This document shows, in pieces, positions 62,077-64,000 of a stretch of 64,000 nt of DNA. A program made the translations under genes and the position numbers. Within the stretch, counting starts at the first letter, position 1; each line of letters begins with the position of its first letter. The notes under the pieces were generated by a model that did no database searches, was not told the DNA's origin, and worked only from the letters and a program-made list of their open reading frames with translations. The DNA comes from Streptomyces sp. cg36 (lineage in GTDB: Bacteria; Actinomycetota; Actinomycetes; Streptomycetales; Streptomycetaceae): the NCBI RefSeq assembly GCF_041080675.1, contig NZ_CP163520.1:806001-870000 (forward strand), in the 5' to 3' direction.

Positions 62077-62214
62077 GTGAACCTTCAACCGTCCTGGCGG
62101 GCCGGGGAGTTGGCGGGTGCCCGATATGACTGGCGCCGGGTGCGCATGGCATGATCACCCTTCACATTACTTGTCGGTAATGACCCCCACCTCCCACTTG
62201 AAGGTCACACCTCT

Positions 62215-63609
62215 GTGCGCATGCTCTCCAGACGCCTCCTGCTGCCCGGCCTGACCGCGCTGGCCCTCGCCGCCACCGGCTGCTCCTCCACCGGCCACAC
62301 CACCGCCGCGCAGCCGGGCAGCACCGCCACCACCGCGGCCCCGGCCGACGACGCACAGCGGCAACTCGACGTGGCCGCCGCCCCGCAGGGCTCCACCGCG
62401 CCGACCTCGGTGGCCCGGGCCCGTACCGGCAGGGGCGGGCCCGAGAAGTCCTCGCTGAAGGTCGCCTCCTACGACAAGGCGAGCCGACGGGCCGTCATAT
62501 CCAGCGCCCCGCAGGGGCACACCCCCGCGCCCGGCCACTCCCCCGCGCCGGACAAGCCGGTCGCCGTCGGCGACGTCATCGCCAGCGCGCCCGCGCCCGG
62601 CGCGCCCGACGGGCTGCTCGCCAAGGTCACCGAAGTCGTCGGCAAGAGCGAGCGCGGCACCGAGGTGAAGACCGCAGCCACCACGCTGGCCGCGGTCCTC
62701 AAGGACGACAAGGCCGACGGCAAGGTCCCGGTCGACCCGTCCTCGGTGGTGGTGAAGCCCCTGATGAAGGGCGTCACCTTCTCCTGGGCCAAGAGCCAGG
62801 GCGTCCGCTTCGGCCCCAAGGGCGCCAAGCTGCCGCTGGGCAACCTGCGCCTGGACGTGGACGCGGCGGTCGACACCGCCAAGGACGCCCCCGCCTCGGC
62901 GGGCGCCTCGGTGGCGGGCTTCGTCCAGCTCGCTCCCGAGGTCGAGTTCTCCTACGACGGCCGCTCGGGCGCCTTCGGGCCCAGCTCGGCGTTCCTCGGC
63001 ATGAGCGGCGACTGGTCCTCGCAGTGGGCGCTCAAGGGCCGAGCCGCCGCGAGCACCGGCGCCCCCAAGCGCATCCCGTTCGCCAAGCTGCACACCGCCC
63101 CCGTCATCCAGGTCGGCCCGGTGCCGGTCGTCGTCAACCTCGACCTGACCTGCTACGTCCAGGTGGAGGCCGACGGCAAGGTCACCCTCGACGTCCGGCA
63201 GGACGTGCGCGGCGACTTCCGGGTCGGCGGCAGCTACACCCACGCCAAGGGCTGGAGCCCGGTCAGCACCTCGGCGGTGCACAGCACCCCGGTCACCGCG
63301 GCCGTCAGCGCCGCGGGCAGCGTCAAGGGCGCCCTGGGCGCCGAGGCGTCCGTCGGTCTGTACGGGGCCGTCGGCGTCACCGCGGACTTCGCCCCGTACC
63401 TGCGCGGCGAGGCCGACGCCAGGGCGACCGCGTCCAGCGACGGCAAGGCGTCGGTGAGCGGCGCCTGGGCGGTGTACGGCGGCTTCGACCTGAGTGGACA
63501 GCTCCACTTCCAGCTGGCCCTCTTCGGCACGCCGATGATCGAGCGGCGCATCCCGCTGGGCGCGCTGCACCGCGAGTGGCCGCTGGCCAAGGGCCACGCC
63601 GAGCGCTGA
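62215..63609 (+). CDS. Secreted lipoprotein-like protein of unknown function
   Basis: The 464-residue protein starts GTG, with AAGG ten bases upstream; an ATG at 62221 is the alternative. It has a signal peptide with RRLLLPGLTALALAATGC, so lipidation is possible. The rest is low in Cys, with long beta-rich segments (VASYDKASRRAVI, LDLTCYVQVEADGKVTLDV, YGGFDLSGQLHFQLALFG) and no catalytic motif I know. It is probably exported. The N-terminal 60 residues after the Cys are Thr/Ala-rich and likely disordered. A strong hairpin follows. Confidence 0.75.
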   Translation: MRMLSRRLLLPGLTALALAATGCSSTGHTTAAQPGSTATTAAPADDAQRQLDVAAAPQGSTAPTSVARARTGRGGPEKSSLKVASYDKASRRAVISSAPQGHTPAPGHSPAPDKPVAVGDVIASAPAPGAPDGLLAKVTEVVGKSERGTEVKTAATTLAAVLKDDKADGKVPVDPSSVVVKPLMKGVTFSWAKSQGVRFGPKGAKLPLGNLRLDVDAAVDTAKDAPASAGASVAGFVQLAPEVEFSYDGRSGAFGPSSAFLGMSGDWSSQWALKGRAAASTGAPKRIPFAKLHTAPVIQVGPVPVVVNLDLTCYVQVEADGKVTLDVRQDVRGDFRVGGSYTHAKGWSPVSTSAVHSTPVTAAVSAAGSVKGALGAEASVGLYGAVGVTADFAPYLRGEADARATASSDGKASVSGAWAVYGGFDLSGQLHFQLALFGTPMIERRIPLGALHREWPLAKGHAER

Positions 63610-63635
63610 CCCGCCGCGCCCGCGCCGACCTCCCC

Positions 63636-63667
63636 GAGGGCCGGAGGACGACCGTCTTCCGGCCCTC
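63636..63667 (+). terminator. Terminator after the secreted protein gene
   Basis: A 14-bp stem, GAGGGCCGGAGGAC and its complement with one G-T pair at 63654-63667, encloses a 4-base loop, 26 bases past the stop at 63609. Confidence 0.75.
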
Positions 63668-63755
63668 CCGCGTGATCGCACGAGGTGCGCGCTCCCCCGT
63701 CCCGGGCGCATTCTTGCTGTACCACCTACCGCGCGGCGCGGACGAGGGCAGACCG

Positions 63756-64000
63756 ATGAGTGAGAGCGCCGAGAGCAGGCACTGGGCGCCGGAAGGGCTG
63801 ACCGCACTGCTCACCGGGGCCGTGGCGCAGTCCATGTGCGCCGTCGGCGGCCATGTGGGCGGGGTGTACCTGCGCTCCGGCACCCCCGGTCTGCTGCGGC
63901 TGGCCGTGCTGGCCGGTCTGCCGGGCCCGCTCTTCCGGCCCTGGTGGCGGATGCACGTGGAGCGGCCGTTCCCGGTGGCCGACGCCCACCGCCTCGGGGT
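63756..64000 (+). CDS. Partial GAF-domain protein (probable SpoIIE/PP2C-type phosphatase or sensor)
   Basis: The start is complete but the gene runs off the right edge, giving about 81 residues. It begins MSESAESRHWAPEGLTALL and has VYLRSGTPGLLRLAVLAGLPGPLFRPW, the pattern of a GAF domain start in Streptomyces sensor proteins. Many such proteins continue into a PP2C/SpoIIE phosphatase domain, but nothing here proves it. ATG start with GAGGGCAG upstream. Function not stated beyond sensing. Confidence 0.55.
   Translation, partial: MSESAESRHWAPEGLTALLTGAVAQSMCAVGGHVGGVYLRSGTPGLLRLAVLAGLPGPLFRPWWRMHVERPFPVADAHRLG

Noticed and set aside
1..64000. tRNA genes, CRISPR arrays, transposases, attachment sites
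   Set aside because: Read-through found no cloverleaf-like tRNA, regular spacer repeat, DDE transposase or integrase motif. A short or degenerate copy could have been missed.

Overview
The window is high-GC actinobacterial chromosome, almost certainly Streptomyces. The third-codon G/C bias is very strong. GTG and TTG starts are common. Many secreted or lipoprotein enzymes carry Streptomyces-type signal peptides. Mycothiol-type enzymes (DinB/DUF664, MDMPI-SCP2), a PQQ-repeat Ser/Thr kinase and the start of a probable GAF-domain protein fit the same genus. No rRNA, tRNA, CRISPR array, insertion sequence or phage module was found. The layout is that of ordinary chromosome with accessory enzymes, and most genes are singletons or two- to three-gene units.

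Layout. 0-8.7 kb: YciO-like protein, small conserved protein, secreted metzincin protease, small beta-barrel protein, membrane kinase with a PQQ propeller, then a coupled GT2 synthase and GH26 hydrolase. 8.8-18.6 kb: quinone-type oxidoreductase plus AraC regulator, secreted cyclophilin, EF-G paralogue, MmyB-type regulator divergent from an alpha/beta hydrolase, GNAT plus a YGSN-fold protein, and a LysR effector-domain protein lacking a DNA-binding domain divergent from DUF5997. 18.7-22.4 kb: arylamine N-acetyltransferase, DinB protein, DUF4031, and a ferredoxin-NADP reductase with a dense operator region. 22.4-28.7 kb: a very large secreted M4+M28 double peptidase divergent from a LysR regulator, a two-gene graspetide-type RiPP unit (tgmA-tgmB), and a His-rich secreted peptide. 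29.2-38 kb: a TTA-containing alpha-helical protein, APC permease, SIS protein, secreted TAP-type peptidase and GH92 mannosidase. 38.3-46.9 kb: LacI regulator, M20 dipeptidase coupled to a YfcC-type carrier, RpiR regulator and a glycoside-hydrolase-like lipoprotein. 47-64 kb: second ATP-grasp protein, secreted EEP-family protein, glycosyltransferase, NlpC/P60 cell-wall hydrolase with four repeats, subtilase with P-domain, MFS exporter, lipoprotein, a MarR-controlled pair, MDMPI protein, amidase, secreted lipoprotein-like protein, and a truncated probable GAF protein at the edge.

Themes. (1) Extracellular degradation: three secreted endopeptidase genes, a TAP-type exopeptidase, an M20 dipeptidase with a permease, GH26, GH92 and another GH-like lipoprotein, suited to saprophytic use of protein and mannose- or glucose-containing polymers. 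(2) Local regulators sit next to their probable targets (AraC, MmyB, LysR, LacI, RpiR, MarR), and several intergenic regions hold visible inverted repeats. (3) At least six genes have a -10-like hexamer 6-7 nt before the start codon, suggesting leaderless transcripts. (4) Convergent genes are usually separated by strong GC-rich hairpins. Assignments come from reading sequence and recalled family motifs. No database search was possible.
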